64,000 bases of DNA, taken from NCBI GenBank assembly GCA_002205965.3, contig NADL03000089.1, forward strand, positions 186,001 through 250,000, read 5' to 3'. This stretch comes from Kappaphycus alvarezii. Taxonomy: Eukaryota > Rhodophyta > Florideophyceae > Gigartinales > Solieriaceae. Both the position numbers and the translations under genes were made by a program. Numbering within the stretch: the first letter of the stretch is position 1; every line of letters begins with the position of its first letter. A model generated the notes under the pieces. It did no database searches. It was not told where the DNA came from and saw only the letters and a program-made list of their open reading frames with translations. This document shows positions 23,392 through 32,591 of the stretch, in pieces.

Positions 23392-24873
23392 ATGCCGATA
23401 CGCGCATCGAGCTCCCCTCTGTGTGGGGTCGCTGGCTGCAATACTCCCTCCCGATACAAATGCCCTCGCTGCGACCTCCGTTACTGCAATTCTTCATGCT
23501 ATCTCGCCCACTCTCAATACTGCGTCGACTCGTTTACCAGCTCCACCTCTGAGCCATGGAAGCGCCGGAAAGTCTCCGAATATGAGCGTCGTCGCTTCTC
23601 ACACATCGCAAATCGCATTTATCGCGCGGGCTTCTCAACCGGCGTTGGGTACGACGACGGTATCTTGGAGCATCACGATCCTGCAGAAGAATGGGAGCAC
23701 GAGGGTCAAGATTCACCGGGGTGTTGAGGCAGAAGATGACATTCGAGGGGATAGTGATCCTTCGGCGGAGGATGAAGAGGATGCAGTTTTGCTACAACGT
23801 TTCATGAATGATGTTGGACACGAGGAAAAGCAATTGTTGTTTGGACTCATTCATCAAGACATGCGCGATCAACTTATAAAACAACGCCGCGCTCAGCAGG
23901 GGCAGCAGCCTGCTTTGAAACCTGTCCGTGAAGGGCCAAAGGAAATTTCGAGTGTATCCTCTACTAAGTCAGCACAAGGTGACCGTGTGGTCGGCGAAAC
24001 TAGCGGTGAACAGGGAGGTGGGGCTTCATTTGAAACGGTGACAGACGCGCTGGAGCAGTTGGCGGAGGAAATGGAGGTGACAGAGTTGACAGAAGAAGAG
24101 ATTCTTAGTCGTCTCCCGGTATGTCTTGCGCGAGAGTTTGAGCAGCGGGTACACCGTGGTGAGGTTGAACAGATGATGCGGTTGTGGCGGCCGTGGTGGA
24201 TTATAGGCGAGAGTAGTAGGGAGGAGGATGAAAGGGGAGGAGGAAGAAACGGGCCTGCCGCGGTTACCGGTGGCAGAGGAATTGCGAGTGCCCGTGGAGT
24301 TGCCGCGTAGGAGAAGGTGTGTGGGTTTGATTTTTAATGTTGTAGAGGTCTTAATGGGATATTGTCATGCCATGCGGATGTGCAATGGGGAATGGGGGGT
24401 GGAGGTGGGAGAAGTGGGGAAAAAGAATAGGGGATGTTTCTGGTGTCCTGCGGGATGACGCAAGGTACGGGACGGTGGAGGAAGCGTGTGGTGCTGCGGT
24501 GCGCAGGGTGGTTGAGAGGGACAAGAGTCGCGGGGCGGCTGTGGAGGCGTTGCACGATGTGGCAGGGTTGTTGGCGGGAGGTGGAGAGTGGGTGACTAGG
24601 GGATTGTTTGAGTGCGAGAGAATACTTGAGAGGGCGGGGAAGGAGACCGGAGGACGGGCGGGGAAGGAAATGAGAAGATGGGCGAGGAAAGTGGGGTACT
24701 TTGTGTCGTGGGGGTTGGGGGAAGGGAGGGGAACGTTTGTCCAGTCTTCTAGGAAAGTACTGTCGTGTGCGGAGGCGGAAGGCGGGAGGTGTGAAGAGGT
24801 GAGTGTGGCAGAAAAGGTGATGAAAATGATGAAAGCAGAGCGGAGGAAGCCATTGATTCAGATGATTACGTAG
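23392..24873 (+). CDS. HIT-type zinc finger protein, ZNHIT2-like (frame-disrupted)
   Basis: ZNHIT2 proteins act in R2TP/snoRNP and spliceosomal U5 RNP assembly. The first frame (ATG 23392) encodes a HIT zinc finger: CGVAGC, YKCPRCDLRYC, CYLAHSQYC, near residues 11-44. An acidic stretch then begins. The rest of the family pattern is found in other frames: LPVCLAREFEQRVHRGE and LWRPWW near 24110-24200, then VEVLMGYCHAMRMCNGEW near 24340-24400, then SGVLRDDARYGTVEEA and a charged helical tail ending at 24871. To read it through, the frame must advance by +1 three times, near 23715-23728, 24225-24260 and 24415-24430, each beside G- or A-rich runs. Sequence insertions, decay or unusual decoding could explain this; tiny introns with GT-AG ends were not found. 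It is convergent with LSM3, with 25 bases between stops. Confidence 0.75.
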
Positions 24874-24898
24874 GGTTGGGTGAGTTTATGCACAGGCG

Positions 24899-25303
24899 TC
24901 ATACAGTGCGCAAAGGTGGGGAGATGAGGATGACACAGTCACCGCGAACAAAGAGCATTGGAATATGGCGCTTTGATGCCTTGAGAATCTCCTCGTATGT
25001 CTCCTCGTCAACTTCCGTAGTAGTGACGGTCTCCTCTACATCACCGAGAATCATATTTAGGTGCTGATCGAAGGCCTAGTTTCAGGAATTTTGAGAGCGT
25101 AATGTAGGCAATGTCAAATAGAAATGGATGAGACGATGGTTAGGTTAATCGCACATGAAACCAAAGGAAGTAAACGTGACCAGGATTTCACTTACATGCA
25201 GTTTTCCTCGTAGTTCGCGATTGCCACGCATTTTCACCCGGATTGTTTCATCCAGAGAAAGGCGGACCAAGTCGAGCGGCTGCTCTACGACGGTGGACGA
25301 CAT
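24899..25303 (-). CDS. LSM3: U6 snRNA-associated Sm-like protein LSm3
   Basis: A subunit of the LSm2-8 ring (binds the U6 snRNA 3' end) and the LSm1-7 ring (mRNA decay). Two exons on the minus strand, 25303-25196 (36 codons) and 25075-24899 (58 codons plus stop), join in phase 0 to a 94-residue protein, close to the usual LSm3 length of about 100. Exon 1 holds the Sm1 start: [16 protein letters not shown] and RELRGKLH. Exon 2 begins [15 protein letters not shown] and holds the Sm2 motif [13 protein letters not shown]. The intron is 120 bp (25195-25076), with donor GTAAGTGA and acceptor AACTAG. I start at MSSTVVEQ; an upstream in-frame extension lacks family similarity. It is the only intron I can place in the window. 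Confidence 0.95.
25076..25195 (-). other. spliceosomal intron of LSM3
   Basis: GTAAGTGA donor and CTAG acceptor on the minus strand. Its removal restores the conserved GKLH-AFDQH junction in phase 0. The strong donor resembles the common eukaryotic consensus. Confidence 0.9.
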
Positions 25304-25619
25304 TTGGTTGCAAGTAATAGTATTCAACAGCACGCCTCTTCGCACGAGGCGTTTGATATCACGATGGCGTCGCGATATGATTGCGCTTTAAGCTACAAGG
25401 CTTACAGAACAATGCTGTACAATACTGTAAAATTCTGAGCTGCTCAATTCTTGATACTACATATTCCACTCTGAGGGTTTTAACCAATATCTCCATTACA
25501 GTACGGGGGGGAATTTTGGTTTATTTTAAAGTATGGAAAATGTGGTCGGCTGCGCAGAATCCGCAACAAGTGCGTTGTGCGGGAGAAGTCGTCACTGATG
25601 GGTAACACTAAATAACATT

Positions 25620-27640
25620 CATTACAAGGCTGGCTCAATGCCAGTGAGCAAGCATTCCGCGTTACACATGACGGCCGCGGCAGCGTGCTTTTGGGTAACC
25701 ACCGCTCTAACCTCCCCACAGGTCTCCATCGGTTGGACGGCCTTGTTCGGCGCGACATCGGTTAGCACCGCGTACGCGTCTGGGTGCTAGGCTCCAAGGG
25801 TGGATATTGGGATTGGCGCAAGCCTTCCTCTAGCAGAAGTCGCGAGCAGGGGTTCATACATTTTCCGCTGGGCGGAGATTGCTGCATTGAGGGAGGTGAG
25901 TGGATCGGAAGCACTGTACGCGCTCTCCTATTAGAAGGCGCAAGAGGATTGACAAACTTCACGTCAAAAAGTCCGTTCCTCCGTTGCTAACCGTTGCCTG
26001 GATATCCGGCCTTGCGCGGTGAAGCCCCTGTCGCTGCTCGATGGCTGGGTGACGGGCTACTTTCTGCAGGCCTTGGGCGAGGAGGAAGACTTGACGGTCG
26101 TGGCGTCGGGTTCGGTGCCCGCCATGCAGACAGTGCATGAGATGATGATGATGATCCCAGTAGCTGTCGAGGACCTCCGTGTCAATTAGCCACTTACACG
26201 TCACTACAGTAGGTGAGGACCCCTGAATCTTTAACAGCAGGCACGGAAGACATTTATTCGAGCTGGACTATACTGCACACTAATCACCCAAGCAGGACAA
26301 ATCGGTCGACTGACAACAGTTTGGGCCTACTGTACATGGCATGCAGGGACCGTACTGTAGCCGGTCTGCACGCACAGACCGAACATGTAGTCATTACCAT
26401 AGCTTACAGTACTGAAGATCAGTTGAATACCGTTTGTGAATGAGAAAAGACGAAAAGAAAAGAAAACAAAGCCAGTTCTGACTCATATCTTGCAAAACGA
26501 TTTGCCAACCCAAGTTTACTGCTGATATCCTGGGACTATCAACTTGTCCCCGGTTGATTCATGATCTTGAAGGCCTACCTCTGTCGATTACTCCGGAAGA
26601 TCCTGTCTTCCTGAAATAACGAAGAAATAAGTACATGATCTTGTCTATTACTCCGGGAACTAGTCTTTCCCTGAAATAACGAAAGTGAAGGAGAACGGCT
26701 ACCGTTCTGCTAACCCGATATTTCGCGAACTACGAATCTCTGAAGCATTGCGGTAAGAATTCAAGCTCTTGGATTTGAACACACTACAAACATCTATCTC
26801 TCATCCTGTTTAGCGACTCTTATGGCATTTTTGTCATGGAAACGGAGTGTCCGGGGCGATAAGCGGGACTTGAAGGTAGTACTAAAGCCAGAGTGAGAAT
26901 TCACGGGAGTCAATACAGATCTTGAGGCCGGGGCACAGAGCACAATCGACCCTTTCCTTTGCGCCGGGAAGGTCCATACAAGCCCGGAATAGTTGCCTCC
27001 GTTGGTCGCCGAGGGGGATCTATTCTTGCCCTGGGGCATGGACTGCTTCTGTTAGTGTCTTTTGCAGAGGGATTTTGCTTGAGCAAAATAAATTTAATGA
27101 GAGGAATCGTTAAGGCAGGCAGGAGATCGACCATATTCGTTGGGCGCGAAAAGCATCATTGTACGTCGCAAGATCCGTCATATGTGCCGACAAGATTACG
27201 GTGGCTAGCCTGTTGGCGGCTGCACAGGAGCCAAGGAAAGCGACCCCCGCGGTGCCTTTCGTCGATGTGAAACCTAAACCGAGGCTGGGTTTCTTATGAT
27301 CCAGGGGTTTCACCGGTAGTTGGAGTCCTCGGAATATGCCCGAGTCCAGTACTCCTCCGGCGAGTGTCCTAAGGCTTCGCTCTATTATGCCGTTAATAAT
27401 AACGGCGCCCTCCGCCATTCATGAAGGTGGCACTACGCGGAGAGGGTATCCTACCTTGCAGACCCTGAAGTAATTGCGCAAAAGCTGAAAAGCCACTCGC
27501 TTATTGCAAATGTCCATGACGGCTCCCAGGAACAGATCGTGGGACTGGACGTGATTAGTGAATAATTTGTTCGCCCAGTACGGGAAACCGATAGGGGCGT
27601 TAAGGACATGTGTATCCTCGCTGAATTATTGCTTCAGCTC
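25620..27640 (-). mobile_element. RT element with C-terminal nuclease-like domain, copy A (decayed)
   Basis: On the minus strand, from about 27600 down, the pieces read: KLFTNHVQSHDLF and KRVAFQLLRNYFRVC; then HKKPSLGLGFTSTKG (27110-27418); then a segment ending TLRFHDKNAIRVAKQ (26794-27039); and, after a 590-bp interruption, LMHCLHGGHRTRRHDRQVF ... ARHPAIEQRQGLH (25959-26204) and SFVNPLAPSNRRA (to 25762). The same order and motifs occur on the plus strand in copy B at 53-60 kb (LTNHVAV, KQVAFRLLRN, KKPSLGVGLTSA, LLHCLQGGERTRRHDRQV). The last part (G.H...C..GE..RRHD...GG.DF.D.SFVN) looks like a nuclease or zinc-bearing domain. Frames are broken throughout. Confidence 0.65.
26205..26793. repeat. 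insertion interrupting copy A, with a 74-bp imperfect tandem repeat
   Basis: Between two parts of copy A. It contains CATGATCTTG ... ATTACTCCGG ... CTGAAATAACGAA twice (26560-26633 and from 26634 to about 26693). TACTGTAC strings lie near 26329, 26350 and 26407. No ORF was found. Probably a small non-autonomous insertion, whose ends I could not fix. Confidence 0.4.
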
Positions 27641-27659
27641 CTTCTGATAAAGCCATCGG

Positions 27660-27821
27660 GAAACGGGCTCATGGTGATCGATCCTTCTTAGTCAAAAAGG
27701 CACGCCTGCCTACAATTTCGTCCACCAGATCCAAGGGGATCCTTTCATGACCCCCCTGGCCGCTTTTGACCCCGCCTCCCTTGCAGAAATGCCAGTCAAC
27801 CTGCAATATCATCTCAACCGG
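27660..27821 (+). mobile_element. RT element C, left part (split by the gypsy insertion)
   Basis: The plus strand reads GDPFMTPLAAFDPASLAEM and runs open into the gypsy LTR at 27822. Joining it to the right flank at 40071 after removing one copy of the 5-bp target duplication gives an uninterrupted frame (YHLNRDQREAKGKVFFGRRQ). The two sides were therefore one ORF before the gypsy insertion. The junction with minus-strand copy A lies near 27640-27660. Confidence 0.6.
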
Positions 27822-28658
27822 TGTGGTGCAATGCACCGAACTGGACCTACAAAGATAACGCTCCTTATTGCGTAAAGCAATGACTACTCGGTGTTTAACG
27901 CCGCTTTCTCTTTATTCCCTCTGCGGATAATTAGCTGGTGAGTTATCAGAACTCAAGGTGGTAGAGGCTTATCGGAAGCAAGAGGAAGAAAGTATGTCAG
28001 CAGCCGAAAGAGGGTGCGCCTTACGCGCGGAAACAAACAAAAGGTAATAACCTCCGATACTCGTCCTCTGCGAAACAGGACAGTGGGATACTCGTCCTCC
28101 CAAAAAGGACACAAGGGATACACGTCCTCCCTATGAATACAAAAGGGATACAAGTCTTCCCTATGGGGACAATACTCACCAAAAAGGTACAAACCAGAAA
28201 CAATAAACAGGCTAGAAGGACAAGCTAGCGGGAGAAGGACGAAGGGGATAGTAGCTACTATAGCTGCAAGTACGGGAGGCTTAGCTGAAAGGAGCGCGAG
28301 TTGCAGGAGCGACAACTAGAGCTAGAACCAAAAACTGGTAAAGTCGTTGGTACATTCGGTACATTTACTAGCGTGGGCATCAAATGTCAAGGATAAATAC
28401 TAAATTAGAAGTTAACTTGTTAACCGAGCTCACTAGTTTACAACAAGTGTCACTCTATTAGCCAGTTAGCCATAAATAAATATCAGGGTCAGTTAGAGGT
28501 CCCGTGCCATGCCTAATAGGGGCGCTTACCGTACAGTGCACTGTAAAGTGTTAAAAAAACTTGGGGCACGTTCCACCTTCCATTTAGAGCTTTAAAAACA
28601 AGTGTTAAAAAATAGATTATAGAAACCAATTTATAAAGTAAAATGCTGTTGCACTATA
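27822..28658 (-). repeat. gypsy 3' LTR
   Basis: 837 bp, starting TGTGGTGCAA and ending TTGCACTATA; both ends carry single changes against the right copy. It includes the 30-bp tandem repeats at 28048-28180. The open frames here merely translate that repeat. Confidence 0.92.
28048..28180. repeat. four tandem ~30-bp units with hairpin potential inside the LTR
   Basis: Units start GATACTCGTCCTC, GGGATACTCGTCCTCCC, GGGATACACGTCCTCCC and GGGATACAAGTCTTCCC, spaced 30 bases apart. In most units GTCC is followed after 9 or so bases by GGAC, so each can fold into a small hairpin. The same array is present in the other LTR near 39458-39590. Possible enhancer or RNA-structure repeats. Confidence 0.7.
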
Positions 28659-28669
28659 TCTACCCCTTC
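28659..28669 (-). other. gypsy polypurine tract
   Basis: Plus-strand TCTACCCCTTC next to the LTR reads GAAGGGGTAGA on the minus strand. Its purine-rich character and position just inside the 3' LTR fit the plus-strand primer and give the element's direction. Confidence 0.6.
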
Positions 28670-28803
28670 AGAGCGCTCAGGCTCTTGGAATCAATTTTCA
28701 ACTGTCGGGTTACGACAGGAAAAGCGTGGTGTCCTCGCCATCTGTTTCAAAAAAAAAGTTTTACCCGGGACCGGGTGCTTGGTAGTTCGAAACTCTCGAA
28801 AGC

Positions 28804-29049
28804 ATGACCGGGTCTGAGCAAGACAAGTTTAATGAATTGTGGCGTAGGGCGTTTCTCCAACAAGACTGTCCACGGTCAGGTCCAGCCTTCAAAGGCCCGA
28901 AATTGCACACTACATCTTCCAAGGATGGTCGTTCAATTTTCGAAGTCCTCGAAGAATTGTCGTCATTACCTAATAAAGGGACCAATTTGTCCAGTGGACC
29001 CACTTCGGATCACAGGGAAAATTTTTCACAGGCGTCCTCGTCAGTTTGA
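28804..29049 (+). CDS. antisense ORF in gypsy element, N-terminal part
   Basis: ATG at 28804 opens an 81-codon plus-strand frame (MTGSEQDKFNELWRRAF, then Ser/Thr-rich sequence) just inside the 3' LTR. It has protein-like composition but no family I recognise. It lies upstream of, and in line with, the longer plus-strand frames that follow, so all may be parts of one broken gene. It is antisense to the element's own genes. Confidence 0.4.
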   Translation: MTGSEQDKFNELWRRAFLQQDCPRSGPAFKGPKLHTTSSKDGRSIFEVLEELSSLPNKGTNLSSGPTSDHRENFSQASSSV

Positions 29050-29116
29050 CAGGAGCTTTCATCCTCATTAAAAACATTAAAAGTGTCAAAAGACGAAGGC
29101 GGTTGGCGCCAAAAAT

Positions 29117-30126
29117 TTGGGCAGGCAGGGGGGGGGAGGCGCACAGAAAAAGTTCGCTGGACGTGAAATTACTGTAATTTGGACTACCAGCTCTTTTGGG
29201 CGTGCAACCGAAAAATCGGTATTTGAACTCAGGCGTGGTCGCCTTTTGCGTGGTCAACTGCGAACTGTTTGTCGGAATTCAAGTCCTACCGAAGGACATT
29301 TTCACAACCCTCAAAGGGAATTGAATCATCCAACAAATCTTCGCAAGGATACGAGCAAAATTTCTTCTCAAGCCTATGATGATAAGAAGACTCACGATAT
29401 CCCTGAGGTCTGGCCCTATTCCATTGCAGTGGAGACTGCAAACAGCTATTCTCGCTACGATATCGATGCGCATGTGTACGCTCCTTATTTCGTTGATTAT
29501 GTTGAACTAATTCCGTATCAGACGGGATTACTGCGAAGGATCGGATTCCTTTCGTACAACGTGCCTTGCAAGGCGATTTCACAAAGGATTGCTTAATCCA
29601 TCTGGCACTGCCTCCTCAGGAACTCAAAATTTTTCCTACGGAGCCGTTTATTCGTGCGCGTAGGCGCCTCATTCGTACCGTATTAGTTCGACTTGCGTTG
29701 TTGCCTGGAGGCATTCGGGTTTGTCGCGACATGAAGTCAGACACTTGGGCCTTCAGGACCAACGGCGAGCTTCTCTGGGGCGACAGCGTGATGAGTCTGA
29801 CGACAGACAAGCACAAACCTATCGAGGTAATTGATCAACGTTGGCACGAAGTGCGCGGTTTACGCCAAGAGGCGATGTTTTGGCAAGAGTCCATTTTGTC
29901 CATGTACTTTCGCTTGAAAAGGCGTAATCCCAAACCGTTCTTAAAGAAAACAGTGCGCCTTGAAGGCAGGCTTCGTGACAAAACGGGATATGTGATCCCT
30001 TCTGAATGTCGTGAGGCTGAAGCCGTAGCTCCTCAACATTTGGGTCACCTTTATCAGGTCAATCTGCCTTTTGGCCTCGTATTGTGGTTTTTCAAGGGTT
30101 TTGGTCCGAGTTTGGCCCTTCATTAA
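29117..30126 (+). CDS. antisense ORF in gypsy element, central part
   Basis: Two frames join near 29515-29530. The first reads VYAPYFVDYVELIPY; the other continues GITAKDRIPFVQRALQG then FTKDCLIHLALPPQELKIF, through RARRRLIRTVLVRLALLPGG, WAFRTNGELLWGD and on to a TAA at 30124-30126. Length, composition and the way sense continues across the frame change suggest a real protein of at least 330 residues, now broken. No known domain is recognised, no membrane segment is evident, and env-like features (signal peptide, C-terminal anchor) are not seen. It runs opposite to gag-pol. Confidence 0.5.
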
Positions 30127-30159
30127 CCTATTATTGATCTTAACTTGCTGATCTCATGC

Positions 30160-30825
30160 ATGGGATATGGTGTCCGTTCCTGACGGAGTGGAGACTTTGT
30201 TTCTTACCCAAAAAATTGATTTTCCTTATAAGGGAGTTAGACATGAGCGTTCCTTTCTGAGGAAAAGAAAGAAATGCAGAGTTGAAACGGCTCTTGTTAA
30301 AGATCGAAGAAATCGATTGGAGTGAGGTTCCAGTTCAGTGGAACTCGAGGTCGCAGGGCGGTAATCTCCATTTTTTTTCTCCGAACAGTAATGACCCAAA
30401 CGCAAGTGTTTACGTCTTCTACAATCCCTGGAAATTAGTGCGTGTTTCGCCTTTGGAAGCAAAGGAACGGCGCATTGCGCCACCGGATGATGCCGCCACG
30501 ATGGCCATCCACCACTCTATTCCGGGTCCTTCTGCAGGACCCATTCCTGCCGAAATGGCCTTGGAAGAAGATACCCCTCCACCGACTCCAACAGGAGATG
30601 ACAATGTCAAACGCGGGAGGAGAATATGTTGAGGTCGACGAGACTGCGCCTTCAAGCGGGAACAAAAATGACTGTGACGTTGCTATGATCGGTGCCACCG
30701 CTGCAGCCGATATGCATTCCGAGGCGGATGTTGTTCGCTCCTTTCTGAAGGATCTTGGATACTCTGGTGAAGAGTTAGAAAAGCCTTTCGTTGAGCTCAA
30801 AACGCAGCTCAAAAACGCAATATAA
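30160..30825 (+). CDS. antisense ORF in gypsy element, C-terminal part
   Basis: Three overlapping plus-strand frames carry protein-like sequence in relay: VSVPDGVETLFLTQKIDF (30169-30250), then IEEIDWSEVPVQWNSRS and VYVFYNPWKLVRVSPLEAK (to about 30630), then GEYVEVDETAPSSGN with SEADVVRSFLKDLGYSGEE and a TAA at 30823-30825. A Pro-rich acidic linker lies between. The frame changes again look like single-base breaks. It could be the end of the gene begun at 28804 or a separate ORF. Function unknown. Confidence 0.4.
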
Positions 30826-32089
30826 AACCTCCGCCAGTCCCGCTTATCGAGCATTTCCAAGCCTCAGTCGAGCTCAAAGAGCTCTTAATTGTGTTCCTTA
30901 AGTGGAAAAAATTCGTTTTGTATGCATATGCTCCTCATGAGCAATTCCTATTGTGACCTTTAGGTCATGTGTATCTTTAACAGGCCATGCCTCTACCTTG
31001 ACGGTAGTTCGTGTTGTTGAATAAACTGTTTGCGTTGGACTTGAAGTACCTACTATAACGTTAGATTAATAGCTTGTTATTTGATTTAGTCGGCCGCGTA
31101 GTGAGTAGAGTCGCTTTTCCAGCATCGGTAGAATATCCAGTTGGATCACTTCAGAGAAAGCTTAAGCTTCATGCTCGTGTGCGGTCACAGCGCAAGACGC
31201 GTTTCTTAGAACCGTTAAGGTTGTGCGGCTGCAGCTTGTAAAGCTTGCTCCCTATTCCTTTTGAAGGGGTGTCATTGATCTTTGATGCACTTGTCTGGTT
31301 CTGAACTTACAAGTTCATGAGTATCAATCAGTTTTCACATCTCATCCTCAGCGCCTTTGCCACTAGTTGGATTGTTGCAAGTTACTGTGACTCCCAACTA
31401 TCCATATTGGACTTTGATTAAAGATGGTTAAATACCGATCCCTATCTTGCACCACCTTTGTGCCATGGCGAAGCTTCATGCTTCAAGGTCGTAGGAGTTG
31501 TTAAAGGAATTTGGTTGCTCGCATCAGCGGCTCCTCGTGAACCGTCACTTGACGTGGGTGTAATTAACCAAGTTTTGGAACTTTTAAAACCAGTTTGGTT
31601 GTTACATTAGTAGCCATTAAAGCCCGTTGTTCTCATTGAGGCCTCATTCCTATCCTCCACATTATTGCCAAGATTTTGGCTTGCCATGGTTTGTCGCAAC
31701 TCCACTTGTCCATGTTGGGTCTGACTAAAATCTGGTCAGGGGCTTATTACAGTACCAGTTTGGTATCAGCGCGAGCCTCGTGCTCCTCGTTTGTCAAACC
31801 ACAATATGCTCGATTGATTACATGATCCCTCAGGGTTCTTCACTTAAGGTGGGTGTAATCCCCCTATTTGAACTCACGAAACCGTTGCGGTTATGTTCTT
31901 AACTGAAGGTGCTACAGCTTTTTTAGTATTAACATATGGGGCATGACTGGGGCTCATTGAGCATTGAAAATATCTCTGGGGGATGAAATAGGTGGTGCTG
32001 TAAAAGCAATTGCGATTTGGCAAAACAAACTCCAACCCCTCCCCCTTCTCAAGAGATAAATGAGCAGTTGATTGCAACATGAATTTCAC
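30826..32089. repeat. gypsy 3' spacer with ~300-bp imperfect direct repeats
   Basis: Non-coding. GTGGGTGTAAT occurs at about 31553 and 31849 and a third time at about 39118 beside the 5' LTR. TATCCATATTGGACTTTGATTAAA at 31400 matches TGTCCATGTTGGGTCTGACTAAA at 31708. The spacings of 296 and 308 bases indicate two or three degenerate copies of a unit of about 300 bp. No ORF. Confidence 0.5.
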
Positions 32090-32300
32090 TTAGCCATCAA
32101 TGGCATCATTAATATTTGCCGGTAAGGGCAACTTTTTCTTCTTGTGGTATGAAACCACTTTAGATCTTGGCAAACCTCTTAAAGGTTCACATGTGCCGGC
32201 GTCCGCAGGATAATAGTACCAACGGACTTGGTATAAAATTTCGCCATCATCGGCCTTGTCGTGATCAATAATTTGATCAATTACATATTTTATATTGTCC
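32090..32300 (-). CDS. chromodomain at the integrase C-terminus
   Basis: The minus strand reads VIDQIIDHDKADDGEILY, then QVRWYYYPADAGTCEPL and LPRSKVVSYHKKKKLPL, ending at a TAA (32090-32092). This is the chromodomain pattern Y.VRW.GY.....TWEP...L...VV.YH, with the usual Trp of TWEP replaced by Cys (TCEP). In chromoviruses this domain tethers the integration complex to modified histones. A TAG lies shortly upstream in the same frame, so this copy would be truncated. Confidence 0.65.
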
Positions 32301-32591
32301 TACGGGACTTGATTTTGGTCGTTCGATGAACGTTGTCGAGACTGACTCCGAGTCACGCGATGTTGTGGCTTCGTAGCCGTTTCTTGAGACTTATTAGTCT
32401 GGTGTGGTCGAGGAAGTGCATCTTCAGTGGTCGTGGGGTCACGGACCACGTTGTTGCTTATGTCCTGCTACTGTTCGACAGTCTCTTGTACTTCCTTGAC
32501 TGAGGCGTTGAATCCTCGGAGTCACTTCATTGGTCACGCTGGTCAGTAGGCTTGAATTTAGGGTATAATACCCTGGTTATGGCATCAGAAT

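Noticed and set aside
23700-24460. Mini-introns as the reason for the ZNHIT2 frame changes
   Set aside because: No GT-AG stretch of suitable length (3n+1) and position was found; the one intron in the neighbouring LSM3 is 120 bp with a strong donor.
27950-28200. Regularly spaced repeats that might be a CRISPR array
   Set aside because: Units are adjacent with no unique spacers, lie in an LTR, and the DNA is eukaryotic.
28021-28315. Open frames with repeated IGKTCIPFVFIGRTCIP-like sequence (also at 39431-39725)
   Set aside because: They translate the 30-bp tandem repeats of the gypsy LTR in both copies; no sign of a protein.
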